This document shows positions 22,126 through 34,616 of a stretch of 64,000 nucleotides of DNA, piece by piece. The stretch's first letter is position 1, and every line of letters begins with the position of its first letter. The translations under genes and the position numbers were made by a program. Below the pieces are notes generated by a model. It did not search any database and was not told the origin of the DNA. It saw only the letters and a list, made by a program, of their open reading frames with translations. Origin of the DNA: Uranotaenia lowii (lineage: Eukaryota; Arthropoda; Insecta; Diptera; Culicidae); NCBI RefSeq assembly GCF_029784155.1, contig NC_073691.1, positions 51,566,490 to 51,630,489 on the forward strand, written 5' to 3'.

Positions 22126-22910
22126 ACAGTAGAGTGCCCCAGATGACCCGACTTTTGAAAAAGTTATGCGCTGCAGGCTAATATCGATCCTAGGCCTAGT
22201 ACAAGATCTCATGCCAAATTTAGGCCAGATCGGATCACGGGAAAGGGTCGCTCAACGAGCCGGAAGTCTGTATGACATTTTGAGACATTATGTTCGGGAG
22301 AAACATGAAAACCCAGTGTTTATCAATAACTTGCGTTCCCGTTGGCCGATTTCTTTTGAATACGGTTTTTCCGAAAGCCTAAACTATGACACATATTTTA
22401 TCTGAAGACTGCATTTCGATGAAAGTTAAGATAAAGGAGTTAATAAGCTTCAAAAATGGCCTAACTTTTTTAATGGTGATATTCATAACTGTTAATGAGG
22501 CGCCAATATGTTCGACTGCCCCGACTCATTAACAGTGATGACTATCACCCTTAAAAAAGTTAGCCCATGTTTGACGCCTAATAACTTTTTTACATTGACT
22601 CTTATCGAAATGCAGTCTTCGGATGAAATATTTGTCCTAATTTAGGCTTTAAGAAAAACCGTTTTCAAAAGAAATCGACTGAAAGGAACCCAATTTATTG
22701 ATGAAAAACTGGTTTTTCATATTTCTCTCGAACAAAATGTCTCAAAATCTCATACAAATTTCAGGCTCGTTGAGCGACCCTTTCTCGTGATCCGATCTGG
22801 CCCAAATTTGGCATGAGATCTTGTACTAGGCCAAGGGTCAATTTCAGCCTGCAGCACATAACATTTCACAGGTTTTAAATTTCCCATACAAATTCGGGGC
22901 AGTCTGATAG
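22126..22910. repeat. Long imperfect inverted repeat (fold-back MITE)
   Basis: The left arm (22126-22495) pairs with the right arm (22530-22910): for example GGCCTAGTACAAGATCTCATG at 22192-22212 matches the complement of 22814-22834, and GGTCGCTCAACGAGCC at 22247-22262 matches 22765-22780. The centre is near 22515. GTGCCCC or CTGCCCC words mark the left end (22134-22140), the centre (22516-22522) and the right end (inverted, 22896-22902). No coding sequence. Transcription would give a ~370-bp hairpin. Confidence 0.75.
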
Positions 22911-23133
22911 ACAGTCTCTGAGGACTCTAAGGATAGAATCCAGATTTTTTTTTGTTAATATTCTTTTAAACTTTGAACTCCATTCAACAGCGTTCTACGT
23001 ATCAAGATAACAGTTTTTGCGCATTTACAGTAAGCATTTTAACAGTCCCTTAACAGTTTTCCTTAAACCTCAAAGTTAAAAATTATATAAAAATTAAACT
23101 TTCTAAAACCATTCCTACACGTAGATCACATTA

Positions 23134-24358
23134 AAGGGTGATCGGTCAAAATTTGGTCAATATCTACATGACGTATTTCTTTCAATGTTGCATTTAAAAA
23201 ACCTGAACACTCCTGATTTTGAAGGTGTGTGTGGAATGTTGCTCCTATTTTGATTTTGGAATTCACTCTTCAGTTGTCGAAATGCCGTCCAAGGAAGAAG
23301 AGCAGCTGGCAAAATCGCTAAAAGTTGCCAAACCATCGTTACAAATGTAATTGAAGTGTTTGGAGAACGTTTGTCGACAGCCAGGAAGTCTGGATCGAGG
23401 GGAAATCGCAAAACCGGAAGCCGCTGAGACGACAAAAAGAGTTGTCGGTAGTTTCAAGCGAAACCCTAACCTCTCTCTCCGAGATGCCGCAAATAAGCTG
23501 GGTGTATCGTCTACAACCGTGCATCGAACCAAAAAACGAGCCGGACTATCGACTTACAAGAAGGTAGTGACTCCAAATCGCGATGATAAACAAAATACGA
23601 CGGCCAAAGCCCGATCCCGGAGGCTGTACACGACGATGCTGACGAAGTTTGACTGCGTGGTAATGGACGACGAAACCTACGTCAAAGCCGACTACAAGCA
23701 GCTTCCGAGACAGCAGTTTTATACGGCAAAAGGAAGGGGAAAGGTAGCCGATATTTTCAAGCACATGAAACTGTCAAAGTTCCCGAAGAAATATCTGGTT
23801 TGGCAAGCCATCTGTACCTGTGGCTTGAAAAGCAGCATTTTCATAGCTTCCGGGACTGTCAACCAAGAAATTTACGTGAAAGAGTGTTTGAATAAACATC
23901 TGCTGCCTTTCCTGAAGAAACACGGTTGTTCCGTACTGTTTTGGCCGGATTTGGCATCTTGCCATTACGGTAAAAAGGCCATGGAGTGGTACGCCGTCCT
24001 TGGGTGTTTCCCAAGGACAAGAACCCTCCCAACACGCCAGAGCTCTGCCCAATTGAGAAATACTGGGCTATATTGTCAAGCGGAGCCTAAAGAAGACCAA
24101 AAAAACTGCTAAGGACGAGCAGCAGTTCAAGGCAAACTGGCTTTCTGCGGCCAAGAAGGTGGACAAGGTGGCTGTACAAAATCTGATGGCAGGGGTTAAG
24201 CGTAAGGCCCGGCAATTCGGATTTGGAAAAGCGGAAGCCTAACTGAAATTTTTCCTGAATTTTATACTAATTAAACTTGAAAAAGAAATTTTTTAAATAA
24301 ACGATTTCACCGATTTACACGCGTTTTACCTTGACCAAATTTTGACCGTATCACCCTT
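23134..24358 (+). mobile_element. Mariner-like transposon (ITmD37E-type), inactivated
   Basis: Ends are AAGGGTGATCGGTCAAAATT on the left and its complement, with one extra base, on the right (about 24331-24358). TIRs continue through TTTGGTCAA, and TA duplications lie at 23132-23133 and 24359-24360. At 1,225 bp this is close to a complete element with one internal transposase gene, which is broken. Confidence 0.85.
23282..24242 (+). pseudogene. Transposase pseudogene, DD37E-type
   Basis: The start MPSKEEEQLAKSL is followed by an in-frame stop at 23348. The expected sequence then continues in another frame (VIEVFGERLSTARKSG) and returns to the first frame before RNPNLSLRDAANKLGVSS, the helix-turn-helix region. 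The catalytic blocks remain: first Asp in CVVMDDETYVKA, second in LFWPDLASCHY, and Glu in ELCPIEKYW, the last in a shifted frame after about 23997. The tail VQNLMAGVKRKARQFGFG ends at 24242. At least three frameshifts plus one stop make it non-functional. The D-to-E spacing is now slightly shorter than 37 because of deletions, so the DD37E label rests on overall similarity. Confidence 0.8.
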
Positions 24359-24360
24359 TA

Positions 24361-25591
24361 TTTCACATACATGTTTTCTTTGATATTTGATGTTAAATAC
24401 ATTCTCAACAATGGATCCCGATAAAGTACAATATTCACAAACAGTGCAGCGCTTACAATGTGCCACATAATGGTTGCCAGCCTTAGAACAGCCGCGAAGC
24501 GTGGTCAATTAAAATTTATTAAAATTGCAATCACATTGCATCAAAGCGGGTTTGCATTACGCTTATTTGTAGTCTGTAGGACTTGGAACGCATGCTGAAT
24601 GGTCGTAGAAAATAGCTCAAAAAAATCTTTCTCCGATAGAGAGTGCATGAGTGAGTGTTGACGTGATGACAACAGAGCAGCGACGAAGCGGAAATGCATG
24701 TTGCCACTTTTACTACTCTATCATGCATTTGATCTAGACGTTTTGTGTTTTTTTGTTCTATGAAGTACAACCAAGATGTCACGAGTTGGATGTGAAGTTG
24801 TACAAATGTTCAGAAAAATCATAATTTCCCTCTATTTTTGAAAAAAATATAACTTTTCAACTACAAATACAGATTTCAAAACATTTTTGAACTACCCTTA
24901 TGAAGTGGTATTTTATGAATCTTTTCATAACGCGCACTATTTCGCTTTCCATTTGAAGGTGCGTTTTTTCATCTCCGCGCACATTTGGAATGACATCACT
25001 TTGAGGAAAACAAAGTACCTACTGCAGCAAAATAATCGAATCACAGCTTCACACATTCTGTGCGGAAGCACAACTACTGAGCCAGCATTAAAACGAACAG
25101 ATGTTTGACAAAATGCTCTTATTATACACATTGCATTTTGATTTTTTGCTTCAGAACTTCGGCTCCATCGCGTGCTTTGCAATTGCTACCTCATTCATAA
25201 TTCTTGTTTTAAATCCTAGGTAAAAACTTAGCACCTACACGTGAATGTTTATTTTGTTCAAAGATAATAAGTCAGTATAAAACAGTTTAATCCAGAAGAT
25301 TTTTGACCTGTAAAATGCGTCAAAACGTCCTTGCATAGCATATATTCAGGGCATTATAAAACTACGAGAGAACGCCTTAATCTTTATTCAAATTTTCATT
25401 TCGCTATCAGAAAATCATATTCCAAAACACTGGGAAGAACCTTAACACCTTATTTGCAATCCTTGGCCAAATTTTGTCGTTTTTATTCTGTTTGGAAGAA
25501 GAGTCAAGAACTCAAAACTGAATTTATGTTTGTTACTTGATTCATCGGCCTTATCGGTGAAAATTTATGTCCTTTTTAGTGAGAACATCTA
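24361..25591. other. AT-rich spacer, no gene seen
   Basis: Several short open frames on both strands lack any recognisable domain or composition bias. No repeat boundary was found. Confidence 0.35.
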
Positions 25592-26043
25592 AGGGGGCAT
25601 CCATTTACTACGCAACGCTCCTAGGGCGGAGGAGGGGGGTAGTAAGCTCGAGCGTTACAAGTTTTGACATAGGGGAGAGGGAGAGGTATGCTCATCGTTA
25701 CGTAACGATTTTTTCCACCAAAAATTTTATTTTAATCGCAGCTACTTTGATGTCATGCAATTTTTGCAGAGGAAGGATGAGCAAACCAAGTTTGTTGAAT
25801 TTGGATGCTTCAACAGCTTCAAAGCCGCAGCCCGTGGCGTGGAGGATAGCCTACAAGTCTTCTAAGGCAGCGGGTACGAGATTGAATCCCGGTCACGACA
25901 TACATAAATAGTACAATAGTGTGGTATTTATCACCGTTACGTAATTTTCAGAGGGGGTGCGTCGCAGCGTTACGCTTTGTGATACACGCGGGGAGGGGGT
26001 CAAAAAGAGCATTTTTGTGTGACGTAATTAATTGAGGCCGCCT
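25592..26043. mobile_element. MITE with ~25-bp TIRs and GTTACGTAA-type internal palindromes
   Basis: The left end AGGGGGCATCCATTTACTAC pairs with the complement of the right end, AGGCGGCCTCAATTAATTAC, at roughly 70-80%. Inside are several ACGTAACG/GTTACGTAA palindromes and G-rich tracts. A tRNA-like SINE sits within it. No TSD could be defined with confidence. Confidence 0.5.
25824..25903 (+). repeat. tRNA-derived SINE-like head
   Basis: An A-box-like TGGCGTGGAGGATAG and B-box-like GAGATTGAATCCCGG are spaced as in a tRNA promoter. It is related to the copies at 37475-37552 and 44064-44142. A functional tRNA is unlikely: stems are poor and there is no clean anticodon arm. Confidence 0.5.
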
Positions 26044-27832
26044 GAAGAATTTGAAATTTAATACGCGGATAGAAAGTTAGAAGAAATGAAAGATGGTGAA
26101 AATGAGGGGGTAGAATTTTATTTAGAAGCATTATCATCACATATCAAATTTTTGTTCAGCATGGGCTTACAAGGGCATCAATTTTCACCGATAAGGTCGA
26201 TAAATCAAGTAACAAACAATAATTATGGTGATTGTTCTCTTCTTAAAACTGACTTTAAGCTTTGCAAAGAATATTCCTACACGAGGAGATTTGCTACAAA
26301 AAGATAACATAAGCAAAAAAAAATCCAGGTGTGTCTTAATCCTTAAAGATTCTGATTTTCATAATTGGTAGATTATGATAATTGTATAATCTTTATTGAT
26401 TTTAGAATTTTTTTTTTATTTTTTCTCTCGTTCTTCTTTCACATTCAGGCGAGGCTTTTCAATGAAAAATTTCTGACAGGAGATTCGCCAGGTGTCCGCT
26501 AGAAAGTTGTTATCCATTTCCTTCACGAATTTTTAAAAATTCCACCCCGCTAACGGTTCTACCATTTTGCGCACGATTTAACCACCGTATTTTGTTTATT
26601 TTATCGGTGGACAGTTTTTTTTATCATTAGGACACGATTCTTTGGTCTGTTTTATTGTTTGTTGGGCGAATCAGACAGAAAAATTGACCTGCTTCACCAC
26701 TTATCCAATTGAAAGGTTCAGATGACGCTTTGTTAAACCCCTCACTTCACATACATACCTTCATGAAATTGATCATTCTTACTTTTATTAAAATTTAGGT
26801 TACTCTTAGATCCTCTAGGACTTCTGAAACGATTTACCACATGAATTTAGATCGCACAGTTGATTTCCAGCTGTTTTGGTGTCTTCAATGGGACTTCTCT
26901 AGATTTTTCAAGATCCTTCCCAAACATTTTGGCAAAAAATTCATTAGACGCTATCTCAAAAACTACTTGACAGATCACCACAAAATTTTGCACATGTTTT
27001 GCACATCGCATTTTTTCTAATACAGTCCTTAGAGTAATTCTACCTCAATGCAAGTTAGGTTGATGATCTTGACACTTGACAAAAAGTTTAACTAAACAGT
27101 TTAACTTTTCAATTTAAAATAAGAGACAAGTGTAGGGCATAGAGATCAAAAGAGGGTCAACAAGATCCAAAAGTTCAAGTGTTCGAAAAACAGTGACTTA
27201 AAAATTTAAAAAGATAATATAAAACATTTGTCTGTGCCCTATAGTTTCACAGGCAAATGAGAACTTCTAGTTCAAATGAAATCCAATTTGGAAACGGCCC
27301 CTCATGAGGAGGTCTTCCATCTAAACCGTCCAATGCACAATGAAAATTCGGGCCCAAAATCGAAAAAAATACGATGCCGCCGGTTTGTGAGTCTGGAATA
27401 GCATTTATCACACGTGAAATTTCCTCAGAAATCTGCCGCTGAATTTAACCGGAGCCATCTGAGTCAACTGTCATTTTTTTCTTTATATGTCCTACCAACA
27501 TAAAGTTTTGTGTCATTAAAAATTTCATAGAATGAACTGAAAGATATTTAAAACTTTTTTTAAAAGTGCCTATTTACTGGTGAAAGGATAAAAGGACGCG
27601 ATCTGTTTTGCCCCCTTGCACCCCTATGAAGATGTGATTTTATAAAAATGTTGCTTTAGTACTCACTTGGAAGTCGATCGATTTTTACATAATGAATATA
27701 AATTTAAAGCTTAAAAATGGACTCAACCACGCCCAAAGTTCGTATGATTTATTGAATACATCTTTTCAAAAATTAATTTATTTTGAATATCTTTTTCATG
27801 AAAGTGGTATTATTTGTTGAATGTAACCTCTG
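26044..27832. other. AT-rich spacer, nothing recognised
   Basis: No coding homology, clear repeat termini or RNA gene seen on either strand. Confidence 0.35.
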
Positions 27833-30090
27833 TAGCCAGGGCCGTAGGAAGAACCGACTCATGCGGGGGGGGGGGGGGGGGGGGGGGGGTTTGGTGACTA
27901 ATTTTTACCTATGATTTTTTGTCTAACAACACACGAAAAAAATTAAAACAAATTAGGTTTGTAACCATATGATTATTCCTTTTAAAGTACTCGTTAATAG
28001 TTTTCGTATGAAATTGTAGCTTTAGAGAAGACACGAATGCTACAAGGATGGTAAAGTGTCATTAATAAAACCTTAAAAAAGTAACTTTAGAAAAGTTGTC
28101 CTTAGCCTAAAGGGTGAGCTAATTTTTTTTTAATAAAGCCGCTTGAAACAAAATATGAAATTTGCTTTCATCGATGGTTGAAATTTTTGAATTTGTTTAA
28201 AAGTCTGGTAGATCAAAGTTAGTTGATTTAAGCATAAAATAATTTCTGTTTAGGGTAGTCTACAATTTCTTTTAAAAAAACTTATTCAATACTCAAATCA
28301 AATAAGCCCAATTTTCTAAACTCATTTGCAAATTCCAAGATTCTATCTAACCTTTGATGAAAATTAATAAATTTTTCCGAAAGAAAAAAAACAGTAAAAG
28401 ATACACAATTTTCTAATCAAATTTGCTTGATGCGAAATTGAACTAAATTTATGATTTTAGTTTGAAATTTAGCTTTTAAAAAAGCTTCAATATTAATAAT
28501 TTTAAACAATACTCCGAAATAAAAAAAAAAGATTTTTAAGGTGAAGATCAGGTACATGTTTCTTAAACAGGAAATATTTTTCATAAAGAATCAATTCCAT
28601 ACTAAAAATCTTGTGGATGATTTTTTTTCAATATAATTTAGGATATTTTACATGAACCAAAATTTAGAAAATAAACTCAAATTCTACTTTATATTTGTGA
28701 TTTCCAGCTGAATTGTGTGTACAAACTTATTCTGATTCAAAAACTTTGAAATCTGGAAATTGAATTAACAAGCAAATTTTTAGGTTTATGTTCTCTTGAA
28801 TTTCTCAACAATATTATGTTGATTGAAAAACTGATTCACAAGCTAAATCTTTTTCTAAATTTTAAATCTGAATTCTATAAACCTGAATTCAAAAATTGGA
28901 CTTTGAATCTGTTTCCGAATTTCTATACGATTTCCGAAATGTACAAAAATATGATTTCCGAATATAGATTCCAGATCAGAATTTCATGACTCAAATCTTA
29001 GAGCACTCATGAATCTTTTATTTAAATCCTGTAGCGCTGGTTTATCTTAATTCATTATTTCTATTATTTATTTTGGATCGCCACTTAGAAGCTTTGAATG
29101 TTAAAATTTTGTGTTAGAATAAAGTTTAAGAACTTCGAATTTGAATATAAAACAAATTTCTTCTTTTTTCCATATTCGGAAAACTTTTATCAAAATATTG
29201 AAAATCCATTTGATTTTCGAAAAACATGATTCAAATTTGATATGAAATTCAAAACCGAACTCGAACAAGGATTCCAAAGCAGATTTTCATTCCTGATTTC
29301 TTATGATTATTCGAACTGAAAATCAAGAATCTTAAACTTGATACAAAATCAGAAATACGAAAATATGTAGAAATAGAATTTCGGTTATAGGAATATGGAG
29401 TCAGAACCTCCAAAATGGGTTTAATTTAAAATTGTATATTTAGACCTGAATTTCTATGATAAGGTTACCAAATTGCCCGGTTTTAACCGGATTGGCCCGA
29501 ATATTTAATATAAAATTTGGAAAACGTCCGATCCGACACGGTTGCCCAGATTTCATTGGAAAAGCCCGGATTCTCATTCTCATTCTCATTCTTAAATCAA
29601 ACTTAAAAGAAACAAATTGTATTGTAATATTTTTTATTTATGCGTCCAAAATTTTTGCAGCAATTTTCAAAAAATTATCATGAAAATTTTTTTAAGTTTT
29701 TTTTTATGATTTTTGATGGGCAATTGCTTGGTTTGCCTGGTTTTGCCTGGATTTGGTAGACAAATTTGAAATCAAATACCAGGATTTCGCCAGGTTTTTA
29801 TATAAAACAGCAAAATTTGTCCCGGTCCGGATGCGTGCTGAAAAAAAATCTGACAACCTTATTTTATGAAAAACTGTAGCAGAATTTTGAGTTTGAAATG
29901 GAGATTTGAGGTTTTTTTTTTATTAGTTTGTAGTTCAGATAGTTACTCTTGAATATCTTTGCTCTATAAGTATAATTTAAATATGAATTTAAAATTTTGA
30001 GTGGAGAGTAGTATACCTCGCTTGCTTTTTTGGACACTCATGGGGGGGTTTAACCCCCAAAACCCCCCCCGTTCTTACGGCCATGTCTGT
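27833..30090. mobile_element. Possible repeat unit with G-rich inverted ends
   Basis: The left edge GCCGTAGGAAGAACCGACTC followed by a run of 25 G (27865-27889) is matched inverted at 30042-30090 by GGGGGGG, AACCCCC and GTTCTTACGGCCATG. The two ends look like termini of one family, but the 2.2 kb between them is AT-rich without a gene, so they may be two separate solo ends. The G run length is prone to sequencing error. Confidence 0.3.
29461..29860. mobile_element. MITE, family with CCCGG-rich interior, copy 1
   Basis: The left end AAGGTTACCAAATTGCCCGG and the complement of the right end, AAGGTTGTCAGATT, are related. The interior is full of CCCGG, TTGCCTGG and GCCCGGATT words. It resembles the copy at 33591-33970. 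Confidence 0.55.
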
Positions 30091-31275
30091 AGAATTTCAT
30101 CAATCTTCAAGAAACATTTATTCCACATTGAAATCTTTTCCAACAATTTTCCGGCTGAAAAACTGGCCACGCCAGCGATCATGGAACTCGAAATGTATTG
30201 TACGTTGCTAAAGTTTTGTGCAGGGACCAATTAAAAAAAACAATTTTTCTTTCCAAAAATGAATTTTTTCAAATGTTTTGATCTACTTCTTCATGTTTCA
30301 TCCAGATAGAAGGTAGGGTTCTTCAGCATTTGAACACGAAACAGTGATGTAACTCACATACATTATAGCTGATTTCTTTGGTTAAATAAGCGTCCTCCTT
30401 AAGGTGGCTCTTATCTCCTCCAGTTATTCAAATATCGTAATTTTACAAAAACCTGATGATTTCACATTGAAAAAAAAAATTTCGTATACCTGCCTACACC
30501 AATAGGTAGTAAACCCTTAAATTTCACTAAGTTCGTCTTTGGCAAATGAATCAAACTTTGTTCAAAATTAAAAAAACGGTCACTAAATATGATTCATCGG
30601 CTAACTGATCATAAGAAATCGTTGCCCTCTTGATCAACTGCAAATCTCCGAAATAAAATTCGAAGAAATTTGTTTACAACAAAACCTAAATACACAAACT
30701 TCTGATTGATTTGTTGATCCGTACATGTGGAGCGTTAGTCAAAGCGGAAAGGAAATGGATATATGTATGTATAACACGTATATTTAGCTATATGTTTGCC
30801 TAACCTTGAGGGACGATCTTTTACGACGATCGTCAAAACTATCATCATCTGCCGGTTGGTTGTCGAAAAACGTTTTCTAGGTCATAAGATCGACTTGGAT
30901 AAGCGGAAAATTTTGTTGTTGACTAATATTTGTAATATAATTTAAGATCATTTTTTTTTAAAGGCTTGCCTTATACAACACAAAAAATCTCTAAAAATTA
31001 CTATAAAGAGGGAAAAAAATTATAGTTATTTAAATTCATGGCAACATCTTAATCGTTCTTTGATACATTTGAATACATGAATACTTCTATTTACAATCAC
31101 CAAATTTTCTCATGTGAAAATATGACTGCAAAACCTTTTTTGTTTTGACACCGTTTACGCATTCGAAAAGAACCTCAAAATCCTTGAACTTTGATGTTAT
31201 CGCCCGGATGGCTATACATAATGACGAAACTTTCCTCAGTCTTTTGACTGATTTCTTCCCAACAATCGTCTCATT
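30091..31275. other. AT-rich spacer, nothing recognised
   Basis: No open frame with family support and no defined repeat. Confidence 0.3.
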
Positions 31276-31289
31276 TCAGTCACGATCAT

Positions 31290-31600
31290 GTATGAATCCT
31301 TCCGTTTCAAGCTGGAAACTGAAGCAGCAACATATTCGTATGCGTACAAAATTCGAACAGACAGAAGACAAAAAAAAACAATCTGTTCGGCTCATGTGAA
31401 GCTTATCAACAAAAAACGCTCCACATTCATCACATGTCGGTTTGGTATTTTTTTTCCTGTTCTTTCCGTCTTCCCATGAGCTGAGCGATTGAAGACCACA
31501 CATCCCGCGATAGGAACTGCACTCGTCACAGTTTGATTTCTGACTCCATTTCCTTCCGAAATCACATAACTCACCGAATAGTTTGTTTAAACCACTCTTT
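31290..31600 (-). pseudogene. Possible decayed C2H2 zinc-finger fragment
   Basis: On the minus strand, KPTCDECGAFFVDKLHMSRT resembles a zinc finger plus linker, preceded by a second CDEC (NCDECSSYRGMCGL). The linker-like GKTERTGKK is visible in an adjacent frame. The histidines are not at the required spacing in one frame, so at best this is a relic. It lies in AT-rich, transposon-dense DNA. Confidence 0.3.
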
Positions 31601-31662
31601 ACCTGCACTAAATCAAGTTTGTACTTGAACACGTTACACCATAACAAAAATATACACAACAC

Positions 31663-33590
31663 TTTACACCTCGTTGAACATTCTGGAGTCAGTCACAAAC
31701 TATCAAAAGAAGCCGAAAATTTTAACCTTACGCCTATAAGCATATGCATTTGAGTCGCGGCTTACGCGTGGAGTCATAAATTTTCTGAGCCGTTGCTGGG
31801 TGTTGGCGTACTGCACTTTCTCAGTACGCCAGCCTGCAGTTGTTAACGATCGATCGGTTCGTCCTAAAAATAACAATGCAACAATCCCCTATCTTCAATG
31901 TTTCTCGCATTGGGAGCAGCAGAGGAAAAAAACCAATCTTTAAAACATTTGCATTGCTGCTCAACCCACCCAGAATATGTATTATTCGTTGGTTGCCCAC
32001 ACTTACTTACTACAGGGAGAGAGAAAGAAATTACACTTCCAGAATAACCGGATAACGATCGTGTTGTGAAAAACGGAGGAAAACCAAGCGACGATCTTTA
32101 CCGTACGAGCTACAGGACTCGACTGAGCTCGATGAATGAACTAGTAAGTAGAAGTTCATACACAGCATCCAGCCATCCCGATCCGTTGATGATCGTCATT
32201 ATCATTGTTTCGGTTACAGTGCAGAATACTTTTCTCTGTACTCTGGAACGTTGTAAATGTAACTTTCATTTAGCGTTGATATTTTCCCCAGTTACAAAGA
32301 TACCTTCTCAAGAAGAAAGGGATTTTTTTTTTCTTGCTCATAACATTACAAATAACCAACCTGCTGGAATTGATGATGTTATAAACTATTATTCAGAATA
32401 CTCAAAATTGTTTCAAAGTATTGATAGATTTGAAGTTTTTTGAGCTGGGGCTTGCTATCAACTACGGTCCATCTGCGGCCCCTCCTGGCCAATGGTTTAA
32501 TGGTTGCACTCAGTGATTGGTTCGAGATGATCAACATTGCACAATGAACCAAAATGAAAGATAGCTGGGAACAAGCAATACAATCTCACTGTACAAGTTT
32601 GAGGATCTTCTACTTTCAAATGAACCAATAAAAACGCCGGCCAAGTCCGTGTAGTCGATAGAGGAAGGGAAGTGCAGCACATGTGATGATTTATTTTGCA
32701 GGAGACCGGCTGTACGCCATCCATCCACAAATCTCACGCTGAATGTTAGGGGACAAGGGTAATGTGGCATGGAATATCACTTCGGTAAGCGATTGGCCAC
32801 GGGAAAGCTTCGTTCCTAAGCTCCTAAACTTCCTAAATGTCCTATTAAATCTAATGATTAATCCTAAAAATGCGAGGTTAGCAGTATTCGACAGCATTCG
32901 ACTAAACTGAATAATAATAATGTTTAAGTTAATAATGATAGAATTGAAATTTCAGAACCAAACTCATTACAAAAGCAATCCGAAAAAGCTGTGTATTTCG
33001 AAATAAAAATCTTGAGACCCATTTAGTTAACTCTATGGAGCCGCCCAATAATGTTAGCCCTCGAGGTTATAATTTAAAAATACATTTCTTTTTGTAGTAC
33101 CCTACCATGGATTCATGTTCCAAAGCTATTAAAAGATCACGATTTTTGAAGCTATGATTGCAGAATGATCTCCTGCTATATAAATTGAAATCTTTTTTTG
33201 ATCAGTCGAACTTTCCACGTCTCAACTTTCCACCGGTTTATAAGGCATTCTTTTCATAACAGCTTCTTCTATTTTTGTTGAAAATGTTTTAGTGAGAGGG
33301 AAGATTAAATTTTCAAAAACTTGAAGATATTAATCATTTTAATACGAAAAATGTTTTAAAATATCGACTGTAGTTTAGAAGGAGTCGGTTATTTTTTCAA
33401 CAGTTTTGTTTGATTTGTTTCGTTGAGCTCTTCAAACCTTTTATAGTAGAAATGTTGTATTCATTGATTTTATGCGATATTATACTTTATTTCCCCATTC
33501 GTATTTTCCATTTTTCCCAAGTTCACAGTTAGCATTTCAAGGATAGTTTTTTATGCACTTTTACCCTTTCTATTCCGGATAGGGTCTAAA
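31663..33590. other. Spacer, nothing firmly recognised
   Basis: Open frames at 32066-32443 (plus) and 32497-32897 (minus) show no domain I know. I leave them uncalled. Confidence 0.3.
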
Positions 33591-33970
33591 TTTAGTTCAC
33601 CAGATTTTTTTCAGCCAGACAAATCCGGGCAATTTTATATAAATATTTTGCGAAATCCGGGCGTTTGATTTCATAAATGACGACCACAAATCCAGGCAAT
33701 AACCGGGCAAATTTTGTCAAAACCCAGAAATTACTCAACAAAAATGAATAAAAAAAAATTTTTGTTTCACATTTAAACTCATCAACAGATTTTAAATTGT
33801 ATTTTAGGCTTCCCAAAGGCATTTCATGAATATTTTTATAAAGCATTGTTTTAGAGACACTAATTTCAATTTTCCATGAAATCCGGGCAACCGGGTCGGA
33901 CCGGACTTTTCCAAAATTTTGTATAAAATAGCCGGGCAAATCCGGATAAAACCGGCAATCTGGCAACCTA
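33591..33970. mobile_element. MITE, CCCGG-rich family, copy 2 (inverted relative to copy 1)
   Basis: The end GGCAATCTGGCAACCTATGA and the left end CACCAGATTTTTTTCAGCC correspond to the termini of the element at 29461-29860 read in the opposite direction. CTAAAT occurs just outside both ends (33586-33591 and 33974-33979), a possible target duplication. Confidence 0.5.
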
Positions 33971-34616
33971 TGACTAAATATATGACTTGAACTGTACCTT
34001 CCAGATGCGATATCCCAGGAACAGTTGAAGCTAGATACATGTAATTTTCTGACTTTTCATAGAATGAAAAGCTCTACAATCCTTCATTTTTAAATTCCGA
34101 TTCTCCGGTGCATAGGGCCGTGGTGAAAGACCTCCACTGTTGACGATCCGGAGCCAGCGTCTTCACTTGGTCCCAATCAAGATTCTCGTCGACAGTTCGG
34201 ATTTCGGCGGCTAGGCTTCGCCACCACGAGTTTCTGGGCCTGCCTTTTTTCCGATGTCCTTCCGGATTCCCAAATCTCGTTCTCATGTTTACGCAGCGTG
34301 TGCCCAATCAATCTCCACTTACGCTCCCGAATCTCGATTTCTAGCGCCTTTTGATGACGCCGGCGATGTACTTCCTCATTTGAGATTCAGTTGCCTAGCC
34401 ACCAAGCGCGGATGATATTCCGTAGACAGCGGTTTACAAATACTTGCAGTTTTCGCGCCGTTACCGCATATGTGCACCGTACAGCAACACGGATTTGACG
34501 TTTGAGTTAAAGATTCGAATTTTCGTTCGTAGACGTGACGTGAGTGTCAGATGTTCCGGAGACTCGCAAATTGCAAATCGGGCTTTTCTGATACGGGTTT
34601 CGATGTCTTTCCTCCA

